The notes under the pieces: model-generated | The model's input: only the letters and a program-made list of their open reading frames with translations | Databases searched by the model: none | Told to the model about the DNA's origin: nothing | Position numbers and translations under genes: made by a program | Shown: positions 55,421 through 64,000 of the stretch, in pieces | Layout: each line of letters starts with the position of its first letter | Position numbering within the stretch: the stretch's first letter is position 1 | Source: Arthonia radiata | Taxonomy: Eukaryota; Ascomycota; Arthoniomycetes; Arthoniales; Arthoniaceae | Direction of reading: 5' to 3' | NCBI GenBank assembly: GCA_002989075.1 | Contig: PSQN01000005.1 | Span: forward strand, 1,054,001 to 1,118,000 | DNA length: 64,000 bases

Positions 55421-56584
55421 CTGTGGAAATCACCTTTTCAAACCGTTGCTCAGCTCATGGATCATGTTCAACCTGGACAAACGATCGAACATAATACCAG
55501 CGACGATAGTGGTAGCTTGCTAGATACGGTCAAGCTTGAGACGCTCTAATACGATGATGATTTGAAAGAGAAGGGAAGCGCATGGAGTTTCTGATGCGTG
55601 AAGACGCTCTCGGTAGAGTGACTCTTGCGTTCATGTTTGCTATCTTCTAACGAAATTAGGAAATGCGAAGCAAGACAAATGAGACCAGCACTAGCGCGTT
55701 TGCTGCACTCCCTCAAGTGAAAAACACAAACAGCGAGCCATAGTACAGTCCGCACCTTGCATTGATTGCAAGCATCCTACCTAAAGGTCAACTCTGACAT
55801 GAACAACGCATATACTGCTGTTCAAAGGGGGTGTATCCGCTGGCTAGTATTCAGAGCCAATGATATTTTCACTATCTCATGTCTGTGAGAATTCGTGTGG
55901 ATCATCTTCTCGACACGGCAAAAGGACAAGAAGGAGAGGCGAAAGACAAAAGACAAGATAGGAGATTACGTTATTGAGCCTAGCTCGCCGAGCGATCAAA
56001 GCTTACCGCGGCAACCAAGTCTTGGCAAACATAACGCGGCTCGCTAAACGAGCTTAAAGACATCCTTATAGACACGTATCTCTCGCGTACTTCACTTCAT
56101 CCTGTACCGCACTTTGTGGAGCCGATGTTCTATTCTCACAGAAAGCTTGATTGTTCTCGGACCATACAGAGTGCGAGGACGCAGCATGTGTCGTTTATAA
56201 GGCGAGCGTTTGGTGCTTTAGAAGGCTTCTGCGGATGCCTGCTCGCGTCCCACGTGCTGTACTCCCTTGGTTGACTTGTCTTCGTGACGCAAAATTTGGA
56301 TATGCCCAATAGAAAGAACAGCTTGCGCGCTTCGCGTGAGTTACTTCACGTCTGTATAAAGCCGGCGGAATGCAGGTACCGTTTAGTACCCCTTTATGCC
56401 GTAGAGCATCAGCGCAGGAGTGGCAACCCTTTTGCACCAACCACAACATCGCGACCGCGCCCCTTTTTGAGCCTCCTGAACCCGTCATAGCGTTTCTGCA
56501 TCCGTCAGAGCTTGCATCAACTCCATATCACCGGTAGTATTGTTTCCCTGAGTTATTTACATATAGCAATCGAGGCTCACCGCA
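55421..56584. other. Intergenic, about 1.16 kb
   Basis: No gene supported. The stretch 55975-56060 has several short inverted CGAGC/GCTCG pieces (for example CTCGCCGAGCG and GCTCGCTAAACGAGC) that could be a hairpin remnant, without a definable element. Confidence 0.4.
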
Positions 56585-57329
56585 ATGGCGAACTGCAGTA
56601 TGTGCCAGCCGCCCACCAGACTGAAGTCACCGAAGCTGACATACCCGCAACCTAGCCAGCCCCGTACACGTCGCAGTCGACAATTGGACGCGACTCACCC
56701 GCACCGCCAATCTGTTCGGCGTCATCAGCGGCTCGTTCTTCATGGTAGGCCTGGGAGTCGCATGCCTCAACATGGGAACAACCAGCAGATACCTATGGCG
56801 CATTGCCCGCGGCAAAAAGGTAAGTAAGCGCAAGAAGCAGAAGACGTGGAAGTTCCTTAAGAAGCATCACAAACTCTCCAAGATTGCAGCTGAGCGAGTG
56901 GAGAGGGCTGGTCACCCGGATGCAGCCCGCAATATCGACAGGTTCGCGCAAGAGGTGCATGTGGGACGCCTCGTTGACGATCAGACTACCGTGGCGAGTC
57001 AACTCACGAGAGCAAGCCAATCTGTGAGGTCTGCTGGGTCTGTAAGAACAAGGAGGTCTGCTGTAGCAGGTCCGTCTACCGCGAGAGGCGCGGATGAGGC
57101 GAGTGAGGCTGGATACAGGAGCGGAGAGGAGAGCTGGTACTCTGTCGACGACGGCGATCATGATGATGACGGTGTGGGTCATGTTGAAGATGGTCGGCAC
57201 AACAAAGATGATATCGAGCTTGGGCGTGTCGGAAGTCAGAAGCGATCCAGGACCAGGAAAGTCATGCACAGGTTCGGTCGAATCAATCCTGCGCGTTACA
57301 TCCACGTCAGGCATACGGACTCAGAGTAG
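56585..57329 (+). CDS. Unrecognised single-TM protein, exon 1 uncertain
   Basis: The confident part starts after a GTCGCAG acceptor at about 56673 and reads VDNWTRLTRTANLFGVISGSFFMVGLGVACLN, which is a membrane helix, then R-Y-L-W-R-I-A-R-G-K-K and a strongly basic KKQKTWKFLKKHHKL stretch. A Ser/Arg-rich then acidic (DDGDHDDDG) tail ends at 57329. The upstream ATG at 56585 opens another frame that would need a splice to reach it; a GTACAC donor near 56664 is too close to the acceptor. The likely product is a small membrane protein of fungal-specific type. No function can be assigned. Confidence 0.45.
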
Positions 57330-57898
57330 TCGTTACACCTCGGTCGTCGACCCACGTACCTTGACGATATCTTGAGCTAGGCACTGTAGAATCGAGTTGT
57401 ACTGCTATGCATGTACAGCTGCGTACAGGGTGTAACGAACATATCGGGGTTGTTGTTTCCGAAGACAATATTAGGAGCGGTATCTTATAGTTTTAGGCCT
57501 CAGTCGCTGCAAAGTCTTATCATCTTATAGGCGCAATGGCTATGGAGCTTCCGCTAATCTTTGACAGATATGCGGCTCTTACTGACTTATGACCACTTTC
57601 GATACCGCAAAGTCATAGGTGAAAGACTGAAGTGGGCCCTTTAAACACCTCACCAATTCGGAAGGTGAAAGCGCGCTGATTAGTTTTCCCCAACTTTTTT
57701 CAATCTCTGATCTTCTTAATCCACCCCTCCTTTCGAGTCATTAGACAAGCTACCTCACTGCCGCATATTGAGACCGCCATAGCGCTCGCCAATAATCCGT
57801 CACAACGATCAGGGCGGAAATGGCCTGGAGCATGAAAGACGGTGCATTAGATGGGCTGAGGAGGTACGTTCCAATGCAGGTCGCCTTGAGGATAGACC
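57330..57898. other. Intergenic, about 570 bp
   Basis: Promoter side of BTB gene 3. The segment 57690-57730 is pyrimidine-rich. No other feature. Confidence 0.4.
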
Positions 57899-58780
57899 AT
57901 GCGCTCCAAACTCACGACCATCAGCCTCTATGATGATCGATCATCTGCGGATTACACAATTCTCTGCGTCGGCAAGGAGTTCAAGGTAAGAAAAGGGGTA
58001 ATTGAGATTCCTTCAAAACATTGAAACAGCTAGGTACATTCGGTGGTTCTATCTCTTTACGGTAAGCATTGAGAAGTCATCATCGGAGCTCTTTGCAAAC
58101 AAGGTAGCCATCGCTGACGAGACGTAGGCGGTTTCTTTGCAAAGGTAGTCACAAGCAAGTTCAAAGAAAATGCTACAAAGACCATTGAGCTCCATGAAGA
58201 GGATCCTCAAGTCATTCAAGCCGTCATTGAGAGCCTCTACTGTACAGACTACTCTGTTCCTCCTGAGCGAAACAAGGGCTCATTTCACGGGGCTGTATAT
58301 ATTGCAGCGGACTTCTTCGAACTTCCTCAGCTGAAGGTCCTCATCCGAGGAAAACTCAATGCTCAAGCTTGGCACCCAGTTGAGTCATACCAAGATCTCT
58401 TCGACGCAGCCGTATCAGTGTGGCACAAGGTCCCAGAATCCGATAACGGGTTCCGCAAGAGCATACTCTACCAGTTGAATGCGACCCTGAAGACCCTACT
58501 TGTGGACCACAATGGACCTGCCAACTCGGCTGCGCTGCTTCAGAGTCCGCTTCTTGCTCGAGATCTTCTTATTGATCGAGGCTCTCGAGCCGGCACCGTG
58601 GACACATCCTATGCCTACACACATGAAGATCACTATACATGTGATAAGTGTGGGCTTGTGTACATCACGGTCAATGCAACGCGTGATTTGGCGAAGGTTC
58701 CACAGGGTGCGGCTGTCGGTATCTGTCCCGGTTGCGGGCATAATCATAACGACTTTTCCGACTCGGATGAGGAGGATTAA
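57899..58780 (+). CDS. BTB/POZ domain protein 3
   Basis: Three exons (57899-57985, a 28-nt exon 58034-58061, and 58128-58780) join to 255 residues. The splicing rebuilds an unbroken BTB domain: SLYDDRSSADYTILCVGKEFK, VHSVVLSLYGG, then FFAKVVTSKFKENATKTIELHEED and AVYIAADFFELPQLKVLI. The C-terminus has two Cys pairs (TCDKCGLVYI and CPGCGHNH), a likely zinc ribbon, and an acidic DSDEED end. The zinc-ribbon-like end is more complete than in the other two BTB genes. Function is unknown; a Cullin-3 adaptor role is possible but not shown. The ATG sits just 5' of the BTB domain, the usual place for this family. Confidence 0.88.
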
Positions 58781-59677
58781 GAGGATCATCCGAGCTCCAG
58801 AGATCGCGCTAGTCGATCTCTCGTCATTCAAGACAGATCAAGCCCACAATCCCTGATGTCCGATGAGTTCTTGTGTGTATACGCTTACTTTCCTTGTTGT
58901 GTGCTGATCACATCCCGAGCGGATATCTCTCCGTTCTGCTGCTGTACGACCAAGTCGATCTGTGTAGAGTAATGCCCGATATGTTCTGAGTTTCTTTCTC
59001 ATTACACACCTTCAGCATTCTCTTCCGAACCACGACCTGGTCTGCAGCCCATACCAGGCACGAAATCACTTACCATAAACGCAGCAATATATGTACCACT
59101 GGTCTACTACGTTGCGCTTCTCTTGCTTGCGCCGTCTCCTCTACAAACAGCAGAAACCACAGCCAACAGTTCTCTAAAAAACATCTCCGCGCTTCTAGCA
59201 GCATTTCTCTTTTTTCGGTTACCCCTAGTATATCATGTACCATGTAATGAAAGTCTCAACTACCAACTCGGACTTGTAGGCATCCACGGTGGTTGCAGAG
59301 TCCTTGACGTCTTTTTCGTCAGCCTTCATCTCTTCAACAACGTCCCGAGACGCTTACATTACTCCCATGGACTGAGAGTAGAAACCCCAGCAGCAATCGA
59401 GAAGATGCCGAAAAGCCGTGGTCGGACGCCAATGGCGTTATGAAACATCCTCTCGCGCCTGCGCCTCCTCAGTCACCGGCCGTGCGCGCTAGAGCTCGAG
59501 ATGTCTATGCGTGGTGTGGCTTCACCTGGACCACAGCGGATGTGCGGCATACGCGTAAGACGTGGCTGTCGACGGTCGCGAATAGAGTGCATAGCATTTT
59601 CGGTCATGGCGGACCCATACTGCTGATCTACTGGGCTATCATTAAGTACACGTTTGTCAATTACCCCGCGCCGGAGA
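58781..59677. other. Intergenic, about 900 bp
   Basis: Short frames (59123-59443, 59440-59703) have no motifs, and the second runs into the MITE. No gene is called. Confidence 0.4.
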
Positions 59678-59688
59678 ACAATGTAGAC

Positions 59689-59934
59689 CAGAGTTGGCAA
59701 TAGGTCAGGTCATTCAGGTCAGATGTGCTGGCCAGATCAGTTCTCAGGCGGATTAGTCCGCTTCTGGGAGTTATCTGGGTCAGTGAAGGTTAGTTTTAGA
59801 TCAGATATTAGGGCAGTATTAGGGTAACATTTGACGGATAGTTAGATATCTGGCCAGATAACGCCCTCCTTCTCTTATCCGGACCGATCAGGCTAGGGTC
59901 AAGACCTGATCCGTTTGACTCATTGCCAACTCTG
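59689..59934. mobile_element. hAT-like MITE, 246 bp
   Basis: The ends are inverted copies starting CAGAGTTGGCAAT, the CAG(A/T)G form typical of hAT transposons. The interior is rich in GGTCAG and AGATCAG pieces and in a near-palindrome (GTTATCTGG ... CCAGATAAC), as in subterminal transposase sites. The flanks are ACAATGTAGAC (59678-59688) and ACATTGTAGAC (59935-59945), an 11 bp near-duplication, longer than the 8 bp usual for hAT, so the exact target-site duplication is uncertain. No coding capacity: a non-autonomous copy. Confidence 0.82.
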
Positions 59935-59945
59935 ACATTGTAGAC

Positions 59946-60716
59946 TAGGTAGCGCCATGAGCGTCACCATTTGATGAGCGCCTGAATCTGCCAGAGCAAT
60001 TAGTGCTAACAGCCGCACTAGATGCACTCCTCATAGCAGCCTTCTCACTAGGACATTTACTATTCGCTATCCTCCTGAGTTCTCTCGCACCCTCTCCACT
60101 CGCTTTCTTCCTGCACTGTACACCACGCGCATCTGGAGTGTCACATCAGTACGAGACTTCTGGTCTTACGGCTGGCACAGGCTCTTTGCGCGGCTGTTTC
60201 CAGTCTGGGGTGTCTAGCCAGGCGGATGGCTCGAGCGGAAGATATTGCGGAAGACCGCAGAGCAGCGTGGGGATGTTGGCAAAGTACTTGGTGGCTTTGC
60301 CTCCAGCGCGTTTGTGCACAGCTTCTCTGTCAGGTGCGCTCTGGGTGGCCGCTGGTCGGATGTCTCGGGTGAGACCATCTTCTTCGCTCTGAACGACGTT
60401 GCTGTGGTCGTTGAAGGGGTTTTCAGCGAGTGATCGTGCAGTAATGTCGCAAGAAGGGTGTTTAGGGTATGTGGTATGATGATTTGATAGGACGGGTATG
60501 GTGGATAGGGGTGCTTCTGTTTACTGGACGAAACTTTGCAAGGGGTTGGACGAAAGCCGGGCTGGTACGAAGGTGGCCTTTCTTTGAGACCCATGCAGGG
60601 TTGGCTTACGACAGACTAAACCTCGATCTTGAAAGAGGTTTGCACTTACACCGTCGATCCGGATCATATGTGATGCTCATTGATGCTCATCTATCATGAT
60701 ATGGCAGTCATATTGC
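59946..60716. other. Intergenic, about 770 bp
   Basis: A 126-codon minus-strand frame (60214-60594) and a 129-codon plus frame overlap here; neither looks like protein. Includes the FAT1 3' flank. Confidence 0.4.
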
Positions 60717-62861
60717 TCACAGCCTCGCCTGCTTCGAGCTCAGCCGTTCCCAATCAGTTTTCCGAAACTCAACATACCTATCGCTGTCTGGAGGTAACCA
60801 CAGCATGCGATCGCTACTGTCGACCTTGTCTAGATCAATGCCCTGCTCTCGCAATGGTACTTTGTTCTGCTTATGGTTATGCGTTCCGTGCACCTCACCC
60901 TCCAGCACTCGAATGAACTGTGGCACAGCATACCGCGGCAGCCTCGACCGCGAGTGCTTAGCCAAGCCCACCCAGTCAAAGCTGCTCACACTGGCCGGTC
61001 CACCTTGAATGAACAGCGCCGCGCAGCCGGCCCTACCATCGTGGCCAGGTACCAGGACGCCGTAGACATTAGCTTCGTGGACGCCTGGGAACTCACCAAC
61101 CGCTACAGCAACCTCAGCTGTGCTGACGTTTTCACTCTTCCATCGGAAGGTATCGCCGAGCCGATCCAGGAAATACCACCTCCCGTCGTCGTCACGCCTC
61201 AACGCATCACCGCTTCGATAGAACAGATCGCCTTCGCGAAACACGTTCGTCGCAAAGCGCTCGTTTGTCGCCTTGTCATTTTGGACGTAGCCTGCGAAGC
61301 CGCTCTCAATGCCTTTGCCAGGCACGGCCACCAGCATCTCACCACCTGTTGCCAGCGGTGACTTGATACATCGGCCATGCTCATCTCTCAGAAGTTCTTT
61401 ATTATTGTTGGGGTCCGTCAGCGCCGCAAAATGTGTCTTTCGGGTCATGAACCTCAAGATGGCGCCATGATGTCCCACAGCCGTCGCGAAAAAGTCGCCT
61501 CGACACCTGTTCATCAGGTTTAATACACCCTCAGTACTGGAGAAAAACTCGCCAATCGTGTCAATGCCAAACCGGTCTCGGAACTGCCGCCACACATCGG
61601 GTCGCATTCCGTTGCCATACACCACCTTGAGCCTGTGGTCATTGTCTCGTGGGCTTTCGGGTTGTGCGACGAGGTACCGGGCGATTTCACCAACGTATAT
61701 GAAACCCGTCGCCTGCGAGTCTCTGATGTCCGGCCAGAACGTGGTTACGCGGAACCTTTCTCCAATGCACAACGTGCCACCATTTGCGAGGACTCCGAGA
61801 GCTCCCACGGCGCCTGTCCCGTGGTACATCGGCATGCAATCATACCAGCGCGAGTGGATTCCATACGGCTGAGCGAAGAACATGTTGCCTCTTCCGACGT
61901 TCGACTTGTGCAGTCGCGACATTTCAAATCGGCAGGCCTTTGGCAGACCAGTCGTGCCGCTTGTGAAGATGAGGCACGATGTCGCGCCTGGCACGGCGTT
62001 CACCCGGTAGGAGTCATCTAGTCGAATGTCCTTCAAGCCTTCAATTTGCGCTCGCTTTTGCTTATCTAAGAAGATGATCTGATTACCTGTGGCCTCGGCT
62101 TGACCTATCACTTCTTGCACGCGTACTCGACATTCAGCATCTTCGTCCACCACCAGTACTTTCGATTCGCCGAGCCGTAGACAGTGCAGGAGGCTTTCGC
62201 CAGTGAGGCTGTAGTTGATCATGGAGGGGTAGCATCCGATCGCCCAACACGCGTACAGGCATATCATAAACTCTGGACTGTTTTTGAGATAGAAAGATAC
62301 CACATCGCCTATTGTGAGGTGGTCAGTAGGGGCAGTCTTGACAATAACGAAGCATGTTATTGTTGTTTATGGACTACCTGTCCTTCAGGAGGCCAGCGGA
62401 TAAGAACAGGCCGGGAAGTAGCCAGGACTCAACAAGGACCACTTACCGGGCTTGAGGCCCAGCGACAGATAATACTGCGCATAGCGATTGATGCTAGCGA
62501 AGAGGTCGCGATACGTATAGCAGCCGTTGCGGGACCATATAGCTTCATGCTGCGCCGGAACCCTCTTCACCTGGTCCTCTAACGTATAGTACGGCGACAG
62601 GCGCTTGTTCGCAACTGTATGCAAATTTCAGCATGCAAAGAGGACGTCGCTAGACGGGTTTGGGAAGTACTCACTCGCCTGTTGCGCAGCGCTTTCAGCT
62701 TGGTGGAGGAACCATAGAGTCCTCAGATCTTTGCTGACATGGTACTTTGCATCAAGATATGCTCCAGCAGCTACGGCACCCGCTCCTGCGGCAGCTTCGC
62801 AGTTATCGTCAGCAAGTCTTCGTGTACTTGACCAAAACGTGCGGATCGTACCGAGCGCCAT
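60717..62861 (-). CDS. FAT1: Very-long-chain acyl-CoA synthetase / fatty acid transporter (FAT1-type)
   Basis: Exons 62861-62675, 62614-62447 and 62308-60717 join in frame to 648 residues, near the size of yeast Fat1. The intron 2 acceptor at 62309 restores the family GDVVSFYLKNSPEF. Landmarks: an Ala/Gly-rich N-terminal helix (AAAGAGAVAAGAYLDAKYH), the AMP-binding P-loop CLIFTSGTTGLPKA, the FATP block MPMYHGTGA, and the FATP/VLACS motif YFLDRLGDTFRWKSENVSTAEV. The C-terminus is basic (SSKQARL, a possible weak PTS1-like ARL). It activates very-long-chain or imported fatty acids in ER, lipid droplet or peroxisomal membranes. It is divergent from the acetoacetyl-CoA synthetase gene with 451 bp between starts. 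Confidence 0.93.
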
Positions 62862-63312
62862 CTTGCTTCTATCCAACGGCTATCGCAGATCTTCGCTATT
62901 GGACACACAAACAGCTTCCTCTCTATTTTGCCACAACAGCCAGGAGGCCTGAGAATGCCGTCGTTCGATATTTCCAAAAGCCAGCCTCTCTGCAGTCCTC
63001 CGGACGCACAACACAGCAAAGCTCTTCGTTCGCTTAATAAGTCTGGGCGTGCACCTCGGATCCCATCGGTTAAACACGTGCCGACGAGGCCTGTGCTTTG
63101 CGGGGCGGCTTCTGATTCGCTGATACTCCAGATACCGTCCGATTATAGACTAGCTCAGTGGGCCTTTCCCCACACAGGCTAGCTCTCATCCGATTGATAC
63201 CATTCATCGGATCTTTGATACCTTCCATCTGAACAGTACTCAGTGAATATTTTGTACATTGGATAGGTTGTAGAGAGGTTCAGGGTCGAGTATCCCTAAC
63301 ACTGTTCACAAC
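62862..63312. promoter_or_regulatory. Divergent promoter of FAT1 and acetoacetyl-CoA synthetase
   Basis: 451 bp between two ATGs, with no protein-like frame. Shared regulation by lipid or ketone-body state is an inference from the gene pair only. Confidence 0.5.
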
Positions 63313-64000
63313 ATGTCCACCACTCCCGTCGGGCAGGTCCCACGCAAACTATGGCAGCACCCCGACCCCCAAAGCACCCAAATGCACAAATTCATGCAAT
63401 ACGCCAACCAAAAACGAAACAAAAACATGCGCCTCTTCTCCGACCTCCACGCCTGGAGCGTCGGCGAGCAGCGCGAACACTTCTGGGAAGACTGCTGGCA
63501 GTACTGCCCCATAATCCACGAAGGCACCTACCAGTCCGTCATCGAACCCGGCGTACGGATGGACAAGCTGCCGAAATGGTTCGAGGGCGTCCGCCTCAAC
63601 TACGCGGAGAATATGCTGTACACACCTGACCCTTCTGACAAATCCATCCGCTCAACGCACGGTAAAGAAGACAACAAAATCATGTGCACCGAAGTCCGCG
63701 AGGGCATCACCCAGACGCGCCACGTCACGTGGGGCCAGATGCGCGAACGCACCGCGCTCTTCGCGTCCGCTATGCGCGCTACCGGCGTCAAGGCGGGCGA
63801 CCGCGCGGCGGTGGTCGCGAGCAACAGCGTCGACACGCTCTGCGTCTTCCTGGCCATCACCGCCCTCGGCGGGCTCTTCTCCTCCAGCTCCACAGACATG
63901 GGCACGAAAGGCGTGCTCGACCGGCTTCTCCAAATAAAGCCGACATGGCTCTTCATGGACGACGGTGCGCTGTACAATGGGAAATCCTTCGATCTCCGCC
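63313..64000 (+). CDS. AACS: Acetoacetyl-CoA synthetase, 3' end outside the window
   Basis: An ATG at 63313 opens a frame with no stop or intron to the window edge, giving 229 residues. The sequence shows the acetoacetyl-/acetyl-CoA synthetase N-terminal domain: LWSHP-like KLWQHPDPQ, a WSVGEQREHFWEDCW helix, the hallmark KWFEGVRLNYAENML, then TWGQMRERTALFASAMRATGVKAGDRAAVVASN and the GG-F-S-S-S-S-T-D block. It activates acetoacetate to acetoacetyl-CoA for sterol and lipid synthesis in the cytosol. Acetyl-CoA synthetase is the nearest alternative, but the KWFEGVRLNYAEN wording fits AACS better. It is the third adenylate-forming enzyme gene of the window. Confidence 0.88.
   Translation, partial: MSTTPVGQVPRKLWQHPDPQSTQMHKFMQYANQKRNKNMRLFSDLHAWSVGEQREHFWEDCWQYCPIIHEGTYQSVIEPGVRMDKLPKWFEGVRLNYAENMLYTPDPSDKSIRSTHGKEDNKIMCTEVREGITQTRHVTWGQMRERTALFASAMRATGVKAGDRAAVVASNSVDTLCVFLAITALGGLFSSSSTDMGTKGVLDRLLQIKPTWLFMDDGALYNGKSFDLR

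Noticed and set aside
59440-59703. 87-codon frame ending at the hAT-like MITE
   Set aside because: Its last codons lie inside the element; no motif.

Overview
The window looks like one stretch of a filamentous ascomycete chromosome (Pezizomycotina; Dothideomycetes is a guess from style only). The reasons are many short GT-AG introns (mostly 45-120 nt) with CTRAC-like branch points, fungal-only families (NACHT-ankyrin NLR, SAT4-type membrane protein, BTB proteins with a C-terminal Cys motif, multimodular NRPS, UbiA-type enzyme) and small decayed DNA transposons. No rRNA, tRNA, CRISPR or bacterial operon was seen. All exon joins below were made by eye from reading frame, splice sites and protein continuity.

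Layout. 1-3 kb: two unrecognised genes, the first cut by the window edge. 3.4-5.9 kb: gene-poor DNA with two repeat systems, a mosaic minisatellite and a roughly 0.9 kb array of a dispersed 30-40 bp motif. 6.5-8.1 kb: splicing factor SF3A3/Prp9. 9.1-13.3 kb: eight-exon NACHT-ankyrin NLR. 13.56-14.0 kb: MITE-like element with long terminal inverted repeats and a 5 bp target-site duplication. 14.1-15.1 kb: mitochondrial ribosomal protein uL1m. 15.7-18.5 kb: a multipass membrane protein and a single-pass surface protein.

19.3-35.2 kb is a biosynthetic core: a 3,886-residue NRPS (minus strand, seven exons) with order T-C-A-T-C-A-T-C-A-T-C, and, divergently transcribed across 1.46 kb, a stand-alone acyl/aryl-AMP ligase. 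The NRPS has no A domain before its first T, so the simplest reading is that the ligase loads a carboxylic acid onto T0, three amino acids are added, and the terminal C domain releases the product: an N-acylated tripeptide, linear or cyclic. 35.6-37.9 kb is a decayed ABC-C transporter lacking its whole N-terminal half, abutting a BTB gene; 39.4-41.0 kb is a broken F-box/ankyrin-like gene.

42-52 kb: a secreted beta-propeller protein, a SAT4-type membrane protein, then a second metabolic group: alpha/beta hydrolase, SAM methyltransferase, UbiA-family membrane enzyme and P450, a set recalling the terpenoid part of fumagillin-type clusters. 53-59 kb: two more BTB genes and two unknown single-TM proteins. 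A 246 bp hAT-like MITE lies at 59.7 kb. The window ends with a divergent lipid pair: FAT1-type very-long-chain acyl-CoA synthetase and the start of acetoacetyl-CoA synthetase.
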